DNA of 64,000 bases from Thauera phenolivorans (lineage in GTDB: Bacteria > Pseudomonadota > Gammaproteobacteria > Burkholderiales > Rhodocyclaceae). Below the pieces are notes generated by a model. It searched no databases. It was not told the origin of the DNA and saw only the letters and a list, made by a program, of their open reading frames with translations. Below, one piece after another: positions 48,798 to 57,736 of the stretch; the stretch's first letter is position 1, and the number at the start of each line of letters is the position of its first letter. The position numbers were made by a program, and so were the translations under genes. Where the stretch lies: NCBI RefSeq assembly GCF_001696715.1, contig NZ_MBFM01000001.1, positions 420,994 to 484,993 on the forward strand, written 5' to 3'.

Positions 48798-50012
48798 TCA
48801 GATCTTCGCCGAACTCAGGTGCGCCGCGCCCCAGGTGGTGCGCCAGCGCGTCTTTACCGCGGTGAGGCCGATGAGCGCGAACACCGCGAGCGCGGCGAAG
48901 ATCAGGAAGCCGGCCTGGTAGCTGCCGGTCAGCTGCTGCGAGTAGCCGAGCGAGGACGCCAGGTAGAAGCCGCCCACCCCGCCCGCCATGCCGACCAGAC
49001 CGGTCATCACGCCGATCTCCCTGCGGAAGCGCTGCGGCACGAGCTGAAACACCGCGCCATTGCCCATGCCGAGCGCCAGCATCGCGCACACGAACATCGC
49101 CAGCGCCATCCAGGCCTCGGGCAGGCCGAAGCTGACGATGGCGAGGAACAGCGCCGCCAGCAGGTACATCACGGTCAGCGACTTCACCCCGCCGATGCGG
49201 TCGGCGACGTTGCCGCCGATCGGGCGCACCAGCGATCCGGCGAACACGCAGCCGGCGGTGAAGAAACCGGCGGTCTTCGGGTCGAGGCCGTACTGGGTGT
49301 TGAAGTAGATCACCAGCGAGGAGGCGAGGCCGACGAAGCCGCCGAAGGTGACCGCATAGAAGAACATGAACCACCACGCGTCCGGGTCCCTGAGCACCTT
49401 TAGGTATTCGCCGAGGGTCTTGGGCGGCGGGGCGTCCGGGGCGTCCCTGGCCATCAGGCAGAAGGCGACGAGGACGACGAGCAGGGGAATCAGCACGATG
49501 CCGAAGACGTTGGTCCAGCCAAAGGCGGCGGCCAGCCCCGGCGCGAACAGCGCGGCGAGCGCGGTGCCGGAGTTGCCGGCCCCGGCGATGCCCATCGCCG
49601 TGCCCTGGTGCTGCGGCGGATACCAGCGCGAGGCGAGCGGCAGCGCGGCCGCGAAGGAGGCGCCGGCCACGCCGAGGAAGACGCCGAGCACCAGCACTTC
49701 CGCATAGCTGTGGACGCCGGCCAGCCACGCGTAGAACATCGCGGCGATGACGATGATCTGGCCGATGATGGCCGCCTTCTTCGGCGACAGGCGATCGACC
49801 AGGATGCCCATCACGATGCGCAACAGCGCGCCGGCGAGCACCGGCGTGGCCACCATCAGGCCCTTTTCGGCGTGCGACAGGCCGAGGTCGCGGGCGATGC
49901 CGACCCCGAGCGGGCCGAGCACGACCCACACCATGAAGGCGAGGTCGAAGTACAGGAAGGCGGCGATCAGGGTGGGCGTGTGGCCGGCCTGCAGAAAGGA
50001 GTTCTTGTCCAT
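48798..50012 (-). CDS. narK: NarK/NasA-type nitrate/nitrite MFS transporter
   Basis: 404 aa from the ATG at 50010-50012 (MDKNSFLQAGHTPTLIAAFLYF). Twelve membrane helices with the nitrate-porter pattern: FDLAFMVWVVLGPLGVGIA, RIVMGILVDRLSPKKAA, the nitrate signature GAGNSGTALAALFAPGLA, and GLVGMAGGVGGFYLASSLG. It imports nitrate (and perhaps exchanges nitrite) for NasA and NirBD. It starts 20 bases after nirD. Confidence 0.93.
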   Translation of the reverse strand: MDKNSFLQAGHTPTLIAAFLYFDLAFMVWVVLGPLGVGIARDLGLSHAEKGLMVATPVLAGALLRIVMGILVDRLSPKKAAIIGQIIVIAAMFYAWLAGVHSYAEVLVLGVFLGVAGASFAAALPLASRWYPPQHQGTAMGIAGAGNSGTALAALFAPGLAAAFGWTNVFGIVLIPLLVVLVAFCLMARDAPDAPPPKTLGEYLKVLRDPDAWWFMFFYAVTFGGFVGLASSLVIYFNTQYGLDPKTAGFFTAGCVFAGSLVRPIGGNVADRIGGVKSLTVMYLLAALFLAIVSFGLPEAWMALAMFVCAMLALGMGNGAVFQLVPQRFRREIGVMTGLVGMAGGVGGFYLASSLGYSQQLTGSYQAGFLIFAALAVFALIGLTAVKTRWRTTWGAAHLSSAKI

Positions 50013-50032
50013 GTCGGGCTCCGGGTTCGGGA

Positions 50033-50344
50033 TCAGATCGACAGAAAGACCCGTCCGTCCTCGACCTTCACGCGGAAGGTGTCGCACGAACCGATGTCGG
50101 GGGCGACGGCATTGCCGTCCGCGAGCGTGAAGGCCCAGCCGTGCAGCGGGCAGCTCACCCTGCGGCCATGGACGATGCCCTGCGACAGCGGGCCGCCCTT
50201 GTGCGCGCACTTGTCGTGCAGGGCGAAGACCTCGTCGTCCGCGTTGCGGAACAGGGCGATGTCGCCGCCGGCCGGCCTGCGCACCACGCGGGCACCCAGC
50301 CGGGGGATGTGGTCCAGCGGGCAGACCAGTTTCCAGTTGCTCAT
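50033..50344 (-). CDS. nirD: Nitrite reductase (NADH) small subunit
   Basis: 103 aa Rieske-like protein: LVCPLDHIPRLGARVVRR, then HDKCAHKGGPLSQG and CPLHGWAF. The CxH/CxxH ligand positions are kept (C-A-H and C-P-L-H). NirD assists NirB. It lies 37 bases after nirB and is co-transcribed. Confidence 0.95.
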   Translation of the reverse strand: MSNWKLVCPLDHIPRLGARVVRRPAGGDIALFRNADDEVFALHDKCAHKGGPLSQGIVHGRRVSCPLHGWAFTLADGNAVAPDIGSCDTFRVKVEDGRVFLSI

Positions 50345-50381
50345 GTCTTCGTCCTCGTGTCGGGGATGGTCGGCGGTGCGC

Positions 50382-52874
50382 TCAGGCCTCGAGCGCGAGC
50401 GGGATGAACTGGCGGAGGCGATCGCCCTCGCGGCTTGTCTGCCAGGGGTCGCGGGCGTCCTTGAGCGCGTCGAGCAGGCGGGCGTGCAGTGCGCGGCGGC
50501 TGTCGCCGTCGGCGACCACCCGCGCCTTCACGTGGTCGAGTCCGACGCGTTCCAGGTAGTGGCAGGTGCGCTCCAGGTACCAGCCTTCCTCACGGTAGAG
50601 CTGCAGGAAGGCGCCCGCGTACTCCATCACCTCCTCGTCGCTGCCGACCTTGCACAGGTACTGCGCGACCTCGGTCTTGATGCCGCCGTTGCCGCCGACG
50701 TAGAGCTCGTAGCCGGAATCGACGCCGATCACGCCGACGTCCTTGATGCCGGCCTCGGCGCAGTTGCGCGGACAGCCGGACACCGCGAGCTTCACCTTGT
50801 GCGGGGCGTACATGTCGAACAGCATCCGCTCGAGCTTGACCCCCATGTCCATCGCCAGCTGGGTACCGAAACGGCAGTGCTCGGCGCCGACGCAGGTCTT
50901 CACGGTGCGGATCGACTTGCCGTAGGCGTGGCCGGACACCATGCCGGCGGCGTTGAGATCGGCCCAGATCGCCGGCAGGTCCTCCTTCTTCACCCCGAGC
51001 AGGTCGATGCGCTGGCCGCCCGTCACCTTCACCGTGGGCACCTGGTACTTCTCGGCGGCGTCGGCGATCGCACGCAGTTCGGAAGGGGTGGTGAGCCCGC
51101 CCCACATGCGCGGCACCACCGAGTAGGTGCCGTCCTTCTGGATGTTGGCGTGGGCGCGCTCGTTGATGAAGCGCGACTGCGGATCGTCCTTCGCCTCGTG
51201 CGGGAAGCTCGAGATCAGGTAGTAGTTGATCGCCGGCCGGCACTTCTCGCAGCCGTCCGGCGCCTTCCAGTTCAGCGTGCCGAAGACGGCTTCCCGGGTG
51301 GTGAGCCGATGCTTGACGATCGCCTCGCGCACCACCTTGTGGGAGTGCTCGGTGCAGCCACATACCGGTTTGTCGCGGGTGCCGACGGCCTGGTAGGCCC
51401 CGCCCACGGTGGAAGCGAGGAGCTGCTCGACGAGGCCGGTGCAGGAGCCGCAGGAGGATGCCGCCTTGGTGTGCTTCTTCACCTCGTCCAGCGAGAACAG
51501 GCCCTGCTCCTTGATCGCCTTGACGATCGTGCCCTTGCACACGCCGTTGCAGCCACACACCTCGGCGCCGTCGGGCATGCTCGCCGCGCGGTTCTCGCCC
51601 TTGTGGCCGGCGTCGCCGAGCCGGGTGCTGGCGAACGAATGGCCGAACATCAGGTGATCGCGGAGCTCGTGGATGTCCTGGCGCTCCTTCATCAGCTGGA
51701 AGTACCAGGCGCCGTCGGCGGTGTCACCGTACAGCACCGAGCCGACGATGCGGCTGTCGCGCAGCACGAGGCGCTTGTAGACCCCGCCCTGGCGGTCGTG
51801 GAGCACGATCTCCTCGGTGTCCGGCCCGCCGCCGAATTCGCCGGCGGAGAACACGTCGATGCCGGTGACCTTGAGCTTGGTCGAGGTCACCGAGCCCTCG
51901 TAGCGGCCGATGCCGAGGTTGGCAAGATGGTTGGCGCACACCTTGCCCTGCTCGAACAGCGGCGCCACCAGCCCGTAGGCCACGCCGCGGTGGGCGACGC
52001 ATTCACCGACCGCATAGACGCGCGGGTCGGTAACCGTCTGCAGCGTGTCCGAAACGTGGATTCCGCGCACCCGGCCGCTGCCGCAGTACAGGCCCGCCGA
52101 CTCGGCGAGGGCGTAGTTGGGCCGGATCCCGGCGGCAACCACCACGAGGTCGGCGGGGATCTCCGCGCCGTCCCGGAAGCGCACCGCGCCGACACGCGCC
52201 TCCCCCTCGCCGGACGCCGGCAGCAGGGCCTCGGTGTCGCGCGCGAGCAGGAACTTCATCCCCTTCGCCTCGAGCGAGGCCTGCAGCATGCCGGCCGCGG
52301 CCTCGTCGAGCTGGCGCTCCATGATCCACTCGCCGAGGTGCACCACGGTGACGTCCATGCCGCGCAGCATGAGGCCGTTGGCGGCTTCGAGACCGAGCAG
52401 GCCGGCGCCGATCACCACCGCGTGGCGGTACTTGCCGGCGGCGTCGATCATCGCCTCGGTGTCGGCGATGTCGCGGTAGCCGAGCACGCCCCGCAGTTCC
52501 CTGCCGGGGATGGGCGGAATGAAGGGGGTGGAACCGGTGGCGAGCAGCAGGCGATCGTATCCGGCTTCGGTGGCGCTGCCGTCGTCCGCCTCGGCAATCA
52601 CCCTGCGCCGGGCGCGGTCGATCTTCGTCACCTTGCAGCCGGCGTGCAGGGTGATGCCCTTGTCGCGATACCAGTCGAGATCGTTGAGCATGATCTCGGG
52701 CAGGCTCATCTCGCCCGCCAGCACCGGCGACAGCAGGATGCGGTTGTAGTTGCCGTGGGGTTCGGCGCCGAACACCGTGATGTCATAGAGGTCGGGGCCG
52801 AGCTTGAGCAGCTCCTCGATGGTCCGGATGCCGGCCATGCCGTTGCCGACGAGGACGAGTTGCATCTTCTTCAT
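50382..52874 (-). CDS. nirB: Nitrite reductase (NADH) large subunit
   Basis: 830 aa from the ATG at 52872-52874, with AAGGAG six bases upstream; 37 upstream in-frame codons lie in the regulatory leader and are not coding. FAD motif LVLVGNGMAGIRTIEELL, NAD motif VVIGAGLLGLEAANGL, BFD-like [2Fe-2S] cluster (CGCNGVCKG and SSCGSC), and the sirohaem/[4Fe-4S] ligands CVGAEHCRFG and SGCPRNCAEAG. It reduces nitrite to ammonium with NADH in the cytoplasm. First gene of nirB-nirD-narK-kinase-nasA. Confidence 0.97.
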   Translation of the reverse strand: MKKMQLVLVGNGMAGIRTIEELLKLGPDLYDITVFGAEPHGNYNRILLSPVLAGEMSLPEIMLNDLDWYRDKGITLHAGCKVTKIDRARRRVIAEADDGSATEAGYDRLLLATGSTPFIPPIPGRELRGVLGYRDIADTEAMIDAAGKYRHAVVIGAGLLGLEAANGLMLRGMDVTVVHLGEWIMERQLDEAAAGMLQASLEAKGMKFLLARDTEALLPASGEGEARVGAVRFRDGAEIPADLVVVAAGIRPNYALAESAGLYCGSGRVRGIHVSDTLQTVTDPRVYAVGECVAHRGVAYGLVAPLFEQGKVCANHLANLGIGRYEGSVTSTKLKVTGIDVFSAGEFGGGPDTEEIVLHDRQGGVYKRLVLRDSRIVGSVLYGDTADGAWYFQLMKERQDIHELRDHLMFGHSFASTRLGDAGHKGENRAASMPDGAEVCGCNGVCKGTIVKAIKEQGLFSLDEVKKHTKAASSCGSCTGLVEQLLASTVGGAYQAVGTRDKPVCGCTEHSHKVVREAIVKHRLTTREAVFGTLNWKAPDGCEKCRPAINYYLISSFPHEAKDDPQSRFINERAHANIQKDGTYSVVPRMWGGLTTPSELRAIADAAEKYQVPTVKVTGGQRIDLLGVKKEDLPAIWADLNAAGMVSGHAYGKSIRTVKTCVGAEHCRFGTQLAMDMGVKLERMLFDMYAPHKVKLAVSGCPRNCAEAGIKDVGVIGVDSGYELYVGGNGGIKTEVAQYLCKVGSDEEVMEYAGAFLQLYREEGWYLERTCHYLERVGLDHVKARVVADGDSRRALHARLLDALKDARDPWQTSREGDRLRQFIPLALEA

Positions 52875-52921
52875 GAGCATCTCCTTGGAAAGCGGATTCA
52901 GGCGGCGTCGAGGGCGAGCCC

Positions 52922-52980
52922 GAAAAGGAACGGCGCCCATCTCCTCCCGGCCGCGGGCCGGAGGGAAATGGACGCCGTTG
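52922..52980 (-). terminator. Leader terminator of the nir-nas operon (attenuator)
   Basis: Minus-strand hairpin with arms AACGGCG and CGCCGUU at the base, CCAU/AUGG in the middle and CCCUCCGGCC/GGCCGGGAGG at the top around a CGC loop. It is followed by CCUUUUCG. It lies 48 bases before the nirB ATG, inside the leader. Its left arm is made from the loop and right side of the ANTAR hairpin P2, so the two structures exclude each other. Confidence 0.85.
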
Positions 52981-52986
52981 TCCATT
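52967..52986 (-). promoter_or_regulatory. ANTAR-type RNA hairpin P2 in the nirB leader
   Basis: A seven-pair stem AAUGGAC/GUCCAUU closing the hexaloop AACGGC, which has the A at position 1 and G at position 4 expected of ANTAR targets. It overlaps the left arm of the terminator, so binding here would favour read-through. Confidence 0.8.
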
Positions 52987-53020
52987 GGTCAGGGATGTTG
53001 CGGATGGTGCGTCGAATCCG

Positions 53021-53036
53021 GAGCCGCCGTTGGCTC
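53021..53036 (-). promoter_or_regulatory. ANTAR-type RNA hairpin P1 in the nirB leader
   Basis: A five-pair stem GAGCC/GGCUC closing the same hexaloop AACGGC as P2. It starts about ten bases after the predicted transcription start and 34 bases before P2. Two tandem hexaloop hairpins form the known ANTAR recognition element. Confidence 0.8.
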
Positions 53037-53052
53037 AGTCTCGGTATTCCTT

Positions 53053-53070
53053 AAGCAGGGACCGTGCCAG
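53053..53070 (-). promoter_or_regulatory. Sigma-54 promoter of the nir-nas operon
   Basis: Minus strand CTGGCACGGTCCCTGCTT: the -24 TGGCACG is perfect, the -12 CTGCT is one base from TTGCT, and the invariant GG (53068-53067) and GC (53056-53055) are exactly ten bases apart. Predicted start is near 53043-53045, giving a leader of about 170 nt before nirB. Confidence 0.85.
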
Positions 53071-53144
53071 ATCCTCGGATCGCACCGCCCCCCCTTAAGC
53101 GAAGGGTTTGAGAGCGCGATGAAGGGCGCGCGCGCGAGGGTTTG

Positions 53145-53161
53145 CGCACTATTGCAGTGCA
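53145..53161 (-). promoter_or_regulatory. NtrC-like enhancer site, proximal
   Basis: On the minus strand TGCAC-N7-GTGCG, close to the NtrC consensus TGCAC-N7-GTGCA. The centre is about 110 bases upstream of the predicted sigma-54 start, the classic enhancer distance. Confidence 0.65.
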
Positions 53162-53175
53162 GCATGCGCTGCGGC

Positions 53176-53192
53176 CGCACGCGATCGGTGCG
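53176..53192 (-). promoter_or_regulatory. NtrC-like enhancer site, distal
   Basis: CGCAC-N7-GTGCG, symmetric, one mismatch to consensus in each arm. Its centre is 31 bases (three helical turns) from the proximal site, at about -141. It lies just past the nasR stop codon. Confidence 0.55.
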
Positions 53193-53202
53193 CCAGCGGC
53201 GC

Positions 53203-54426
53203 TCAGCGACGCCCGGCGAGGAATGCGCGTGCGACCGCCACCAGGCGCTCGCCCCGCTGCATCGCCAATCGCCGCAGCTGCCGGTAGGCGGCGTCCTCGG
53301 ACAGGCCCTCCTCGGCCATCAGCAGGCCCTTGGCGCGCTCGATCAGCTTGCGCTCCTCGAGCGCGCCGCGCACCGCGTGCAACTCGTCGCTGATCGACTG
53401 CAGACGGCGCGACTGCGCCTGCAGCATGTCGAGGAGCGAGCGCCCCAGGCGCGGGCCCGCTTCCCCGGCGACGATCGGGTCGGCCGCCTGCGCCGCATCG
53501 ACGAAAACCGCAGGCGGGCCGCCCGGCGCCGCCGAGGCGGGCAGCGCCAGCTCACCGAGAGTGGCGCGCGCATCGGCGGTCTCGTCCACGCACAACTGCT
53601 GCAGCCCGGCGGCAAGCTGGGCCTCGATGTTCTTCATAGCGTCGATCCGCGTCGTGCAGCAGGCGAACCAGGATTCGCTGAGCGCCGCCTTGAGCGCAGC
53701 CCCCGGCCTGGCGGTGCACAGCATGCCGCGCAGTCGTTCGAGCTCGCCCATCGCGGCCTCGGCCTCGGCGGCGCGCCAGCGCGCCACCACGTCGATCTCG
53801 CCGAACTCGGCGAACACGCCGAAGCAGCGCTGCTGAGCCTCGATCAGGTGCAGCAGACGGTCGCGGTGCGTGGCGTCGGCCCGCCCCGACGCCAGCAGCA
53901 GCCCACCGGCGGCGCGCTCCTGACCGGCGAGCTCCTTGCCCTGCATGAAGTTGAACATCGCCACCAGCGCACGCGAGATCGCCGGATCGCCGGCGCTATC
54001 GGCAGCCTCGAACACCACCGCGAGCAGATCGGCGATCAGGCGGTCGAAGGCGGCGCAGGCCTGCTCCGGCTTCAGCGCAAGACTACCGATGCCCTCACGC
54101 AGCGCAGTGAGGCCGTCGAGCCCGTGCACGACCGCGGCGATGCGGGTGAACAGCCGGGCGTCGCCCCCCGCCTCCGGCTCGAGGGCGGCCAAGCGCTCGC
54201 GCAGCGCCGCTTCCGCCCCGAGACATTCGGCGATGCGCTGCGAACGCTGGTCGGCGAAGCGGCGGCCGCCGGAGGCGAGGAAGACGCTGGAACTGCCACG
54301 CTCCTTTTGCAGCACGTGCACCAGGCGGGCGATGTCGGAGACCAGTTCGCAGGCCGCGTGCAGGCGCTCCAACGCCCGGATCTCGCACTGCCTGGCCGCA
54401 GCCAGGTAATCCACGACCGACTTCAT
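53203..54426 (-). CDS. nasR: Nitrate/nitrite-responsive antiterminator NasR (NIT plus ANTAR)
   Basis: 407 aa from the ATG at 54424-54426 (MKSVVDYLAAARQCEIR), with GGGAGG upstream. The N-terminal helical NIT domain (about 25-260) includes LVHVLQKERGSSSVFLASGGRRF, the nitrate/nitrite sensor pattern. The C-terminal ANTAR domain (about 330-400) has LEERKLIERAKGLLMAEEGLSEDAAYRQLRRLAM. In the prototype, nitrate binding lets ANTAR bind two leader hairpins and prevent termination. The matching RNA element lies directly downstream, before nirB. Confidence 0.95.
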   Translation of the reverse strand: MKSVVDYLAAARQCEIRALERLHAACELVSDIARLVHVLQKERGSSSVFLASGGRRFADQRSQRIAECLGAEAALRERLAALEPEAGGDARLFTRIAAVVHGLDGLTALREGIGSLALKPEQACAAFDRLIADLLAVVFEAADSAGDPAISRALVAMFNFMQGKELAGQERAAGGLLLASGRADATHRDRLLHLIEAQQRCFGVFAEFGEIDVVARWRAAEAEAAMGELERLRGMLCTARPGAALKAALSESWFACCTTRIDAMKNIEAQLAAGLQQLCVDETADARATLGELALPASAAPGGPPAVFVDAAQAADPIVAGEAGPRLGRSLLDMLQAQSRRLQSISDELHAVRGALEERKLIERAKGLLMAEEGLSEDAAYRQLRRLAMQRGERLVAVARAFLAGRR

Positions 54427-54436
54427 CCCGCCTCCC

Positions 54437-54476
54437 AAGAAAGAATCGCTCCACGCCGGACGACGCGAAGCGATTC
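54437..54476 (-). terminator. Hairpin with U tract between rlmB and nasR
   Basis: Perfect eight-base arms GAATCGCT (54443-54450) and AGCGATTC (54469-54476). In the minus-strand transcript UUUCUU follows the hairpin. It ends ten bases before the nasR ATG, so it could terminate rlmB reads or limit transcription into nasR. No ANTAR-type hexaloop pair was found here. Confidence 0.55.
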
Positions 54477-54517
54477 CTTTCGAAGCAAGATTCACACCGT
54501 CAAGCGGCGGCGCGTTC

Positions 54518-55273
54518 TCAGCCGCGCTGGCGGCGCGCCTCGAACAGGCAGATGCCGCTCGCCACCGAGACGTTGAGGCTCTCCACGCTGCCGTGCATCG
54601 GGATCTGCGCGAGTTCGTCGCAGGTGTCGCGGGTCAGCCGGCGCAGGCCGGCGCCCTCGGCGCCGAGCACCCACGCCACCGGCACCTTCTGGTCGACTTC
54701 GTAGATCGATTTCTCCGCCTCGCCCGTCGCGCCGATCACCCACACCCCGGCCTCCTTCAGCTCGCGCAGCGCGCGCGCGAGGTTGGTGACGGTGATGTAG
54801 GGCACGGTGTCGGCCGCGCCGCTGGCGACCTTCACCGCGGTGGCGTTGAGGCCGACCGCGCGGTCCTTGGGGGCGATCACCGCGTGCGCGCCTGCGGCGT
54901 CGGCCACGCGCAGACAGGCGCCGAGGTTGTGCGGATCCTGCACGCCGTCGAGCACCAGGATCAGCGCCTTCTCGTCCAGGCTGTCGAGCACGTCGGCGAG
55001 CTTGAGCTCGCGCCGGGTGGCGTCGATCTTGGCGACCACCCCCTGGTGGCGGCGGGTGCCGACCATGGCGTCGAGGCGCTCGCCTTCGCTCGGAATCATG
55101 CGTATGCCTGCGGCCTCGGCGAGGGCGACGAACTTCTTTGCCCGCACGTCCTTGCGGTCGGCCGACAGGTAGATCTCGAAGACCGCTTCGGGCGACTGCC
55201 GCAGCTTGGCGGAGACCGCATGGAAGCCGTAGATCAGGCGGGAGGAAGGCGAGGTTTCGGCAGGTTTAGCCAC
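54518..55273 (-). CDS. rlmB: 23S rRNA (guanosine-2'-O-)-methyltransferase RlmB
   Basis: 251 aa SpoU-family enzyme. N-terminal L30e-like domain ([17 protein letters not shown]) and SPOUT knot motifs [34 protein letters not shown] and [18 protein letters not shown]. It 2'-O-methylates G2251 (E. coli numbering) in the peptidyl transferase centre. Its start overlaps the rnr stop by eight bases, the standard rnr-rlmB pairing. Confidence 0.96.
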   Translation of the reverse strand: MAKPAETSPSSRLIYGFHAVSAKLRQSPEAVFEIYLSADRKDVRAKKFVALAEAAGIRMIPSEGERLDAMVGTRRHQGVVAKIDATRRELKLADVLDSLDEKALILVLDGVQDPHNLGACLRVADAAGAHAVIAPKDRAVGLNATAVKVASGAADTVPYITVTNLARALRELKEAGVWVIGATGEAEKSIYEVDQKVPVAWVLGAEGAGLRRLTRDTCDELAQIPMHGSVESLNVSVASGICLFEARRQRG

Positions 55274-57698
55274 GGCTGGAGCCCTTTGCGGAAGATTTGC
55301 GTTTGCGGGCGACGCCTGCGGCCGGCCCGGAGGCGGGCGATTCTACCGGTTTCGCTTCGGACGTCGCGCCTGCGCGCGGCAACGGACCCTCGACGAGACG
55401 GAAGTCGATCTTGTTGGTCTCGAGATCCACCCGCACGAGTTGCACGCGCACCCGGTCGGAGAGGCGGAACTGCTTGCCGGTGCGCTCGCCGAGCAGGGCG
55501 TGACGGGTCTCGTCGTGCTTGAAGTAGTCGGTGCCGAGATCGGAGATGTGCAGCAGGCCCTCGATGAAGATGTCGTCGAGCGCGATGAACAGCCCAAAGG
55601 GCACGACCGACGACACCACGCCGGTGAACTCCTCGCCGACGCGATCCTGCATGAAGTAGCACTTGAGCCAGGCGACCACGTCCCGGGTGGCGTCGTCGGC
55701 GCGGCGCTCGGTCATCGAGCAGTGCAGGCCGATCTCCTCCCAGTCGCCGGGGCGGTACTGTTCGCCGCCGAGCGCCGCTTTGATGCCGCGGTGGATCAGG
55801 AGATCGGGATAGCGCCGGATGGGCGAGGTGAAGTGCGTGTAGGACTCGTAGGCGAGGCCGAAATGGCCGACGTTGTCGGGGCTGTACATCGCCTGCTTGA
55901 GCGAGCGCAGCATCACCGTCTGCAGCAGCTGAGCGTCGGGCCGATCCTTGACCTGGTCGAGCAGCTTGGCATAGTCGAGCGCGCGAGGCTCGTCGCCGCC
56001 GCCGAGCTGCAGACCGAATTCGCTGAGGAAGTCGCGCAGCTTGGCGAGCTTCTCCTCGGCCGGCGTGTCGTGGATGCGGTACAGCGCGGGATGCTCGCGG
56101 CTGGCGAGGAAGTCGGAGGCGCACACGTTGGCGGCCAGCATGCATTCCTCGATCAGGCGGTGGGCGTCGTTGCGCACCTCGGGCACGATGCGCTCGATCT
56201 TGCCCTGGTCGTCGAAGATCATGCGCGTCTCGGTGGTCTCGAAGTCGATCGCACCACGCTTGGCGCGCGCCTTCAGCAGCACGCGGAAGACCTTGTCCAG
56301 ATTCTCGAGGTGGGGCAGCACCGCGGCGAGTTCGGCGCGCACCGCCGCGTCCTTGTCGTAGAGCGCGGCGGCGACCTGGGTGTAGGTCAGCCGGGCGTGC
56401 GACCAGATCACCGCCGGATAGAAGCGATAGGCCTTAATCGCGCCGGTCGTCGAGATGCTCATGTCGGCGACCATCGCCAGGCGCTCGACCTCGGGATTGA
56501 GCGAGCACAGCCCGTTCGACAGTTTCTCCGGCAGCATCGGGATCACCCGGCGCGGGAAGTACACCGAGTTGCCGCGATCGAAGGCATCGCCGTCGAGCGC
56601 ACCGCCGGCGGCGACGTAGTGCGACACGTCGGCGATCGCGACGATGAGGCGGAAGCCGCGGCCCTGGCGCTCGCAATACACCGCGTCGTCGAAGTCCTTC
56701 GCGGTCTCGCCGTCGATCGTCACCAGCGGCAGCGCGGTGAGGTCCTCGCGGCCGGCCCAGTCCTTCTTGCGCACCTTCGGCGGCAGCTTGCGCGTCTCGG
56801 TCTTCGCCTCGGGGGAGAACTCGAACGGCAGGTCGTGCTTGCGCAGCGCGATCTCGATCTCCATGCCGGGATCGGCATAGTTGCCGAGCACTTCGACGAT
56901 GCGACCGATCGGCTGGGCGTACTTGGTGGGCTGCTCGATGAGCTCGACGGTGACGACCTGGCCCGGCTGCGGTCGCTTGCCGCCCGGCGCGACGAGGATG
57001 TCCTGCGCCAGACGGCGGTTCTCGGGCACCACGATCAGCACGCCATGCTCGTTGCGCACGCGGCCGACGACCCGTTCGTTGGCGCGCTCGAGCACTTCGA
57101 CCAGCTTGCCTTCCGGGCGGCCGCGGCGGTCGGTGCCGGAGATGCGCACGATCACGCGGTCGCCGTGCAGCACCTCGCGCATCTCCTTCGGACCGAGGAA
57201 GATGTCGGGCTCGCGGTCATCGCGGCGCACGAAGCCGAAGCCGTCGGGATGCCCCTCCACCCTGCCCTTGATCAGGTCGGCCTTGGCGGGCAGCAGGTAG
57301 GCATTGGCGCGGTTGCGGTAGATCTGGCCGTCGCGCTCCATCGCCCGCAGGCGGCGATCGAAGTAGTCGATCTCGTGCGGGTGGATGTCGAGCGCCTCGA
57401 TCAGGGTCGAGAACGGCACCGGCACCCCGCGCTCGGCGAGGATCTGCAGGATGTACTCGCGGCTCGGCAGCGGATTCTCGTACTCGAGCGCCTCACGCGC
57501 GTGGAAGGGATCTGCGAGACGGATCGCGCTCGGCGCGGGGCCTGGCTTGCGCTTCTTGCCCGCCTCGCCCTTCTTGCCCGCGGCCTTTTCCACGGCCGGC
57601 TGCTGCGCGGTCGGCGCCGCGGACCGCCGGTTGGATGGCGCCGTTTCGGCGGGCTTGCTGGCGGCAGCCTTGCCGGGATTTCTGCTTCTTCTAGTCAT
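55266..57698 (-). CDS. rnr: Ribonuclease R
   Basis: 810 aa from the ATG at 57696-57698. A basic Ala/Lys-rich N-terminus (about 65 residues) precedes a winged-helix segment ([24 protein letters not shown]). Cold-shock domains, the RNB catalytic domain with [16 protein letters not shown]-type metal site ([15 protein letters not shown] here), an S1 domain and a Lys/Arg-rich tail follow. It is a 3'-to-5' exoribonuclease that degrades structured RNA. Its start codon overlaps the -35 box of the divergent tRNA-Leu promoter. Confidence 0.96.
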   Translation of the reverse strand: MTRRSRNPGKAAASKPAETAPSNRRSAAPTAQQPAVEKAAGKKGEAGKKRKPGPAPSAIRLADPFHAREALEYENPLPSREYILQILAERGVPVPFSTLIEALDIHPHEIDYFDRRLRAMERDGQIYRNRANAYLLPAKADLIKGRVEGHPDGFGFVRRDDREPDIFLGPKEMREVLHGDRVIVRISGTDRRGRPEGKLVEVLERANERVVGRVRNEHGVLIVVPENRRLAQDILVAPGGKRPQPGQVVTVELIEQPTKYAQPIGRIVEVLGNYADPGMEIEIALRKHDLPFEFSPEAKTETRKLPPKVRKKDWAGREDLTALPLVTIDGETAKDFDDAVYCERQGRGFRLIVAIADVSHYVAAGGALDGDAFDRGNSVYFPRRVIPMLPEKLSNGLCSLNPEVERLAMVADMSISTTGAIKAYRFYPAVIWSHARLTYTQVAAALYDKDAAVRAELAAVLPHLENLDKVFRVLLKARAKRGAIDFETTETRMIFDDQGKIERIVPEVRNDAHRLIEECMLAANVCASDFLASREHPALYRIHDTPAEEKLAKLRDFLSEFGLQLGGGDEPRALDYAKLLDQVKDRPDAQLLQTVMLRSLKQAMYSPDNVGHFGLAYESYTHFTSPIRRYPDLLIHRGIKAALGGEQYRPGDWEEIGLHCSMTERRADDATRDVVAWLKCYFMQDRVGEEFTGVVSSVVPFGLFIALDDIFIEGLLHISDLGTDYFKHDETRHALLGERTGKQFRLSDRVRVQLVRVDLETNKIDFRLVEGPLPRAGATSEAKPVESPASGPAAGVARKRKSSAKGSSRG

Positions 57699-57725
57699 TG
57701 ACAATCTTCTTCTTGAGCTTATAAT
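57698..57725 (+). promoter_or_regulatory. Consensus sigma-70 promoter of tRNA-Leu
   Basis: TTGACA (57698-57703), 16 bases, TATAAT (57720-57725), both perfect. It is 11 bases before the tRNA 5' end. The first T of the -35 is also the start-codon position of the divergent rnr gene. Confidence 0.9.
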
Positions 57726-57736
57726 GCGCGGCTGCT

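Noticed and set aside
49608-53054. 1148-codon open frame on the plus strand
   Set aside because: Antisense to narK, nirD and nirB; His/Arg/Gly-rich composition typical of antisense reading of GC-rich genes, no motif.
53053-53100. Hairpin GATC-CGAG-GATC as a third ANTAR hairpin
   Set aside because: It lies upstream of the predicted transcription start and its loop is not a hexaloop with A1/G4.
55440-57701. 753-codon open frame on the plus strand
   Set aside because: Antisense shadow of rnr.
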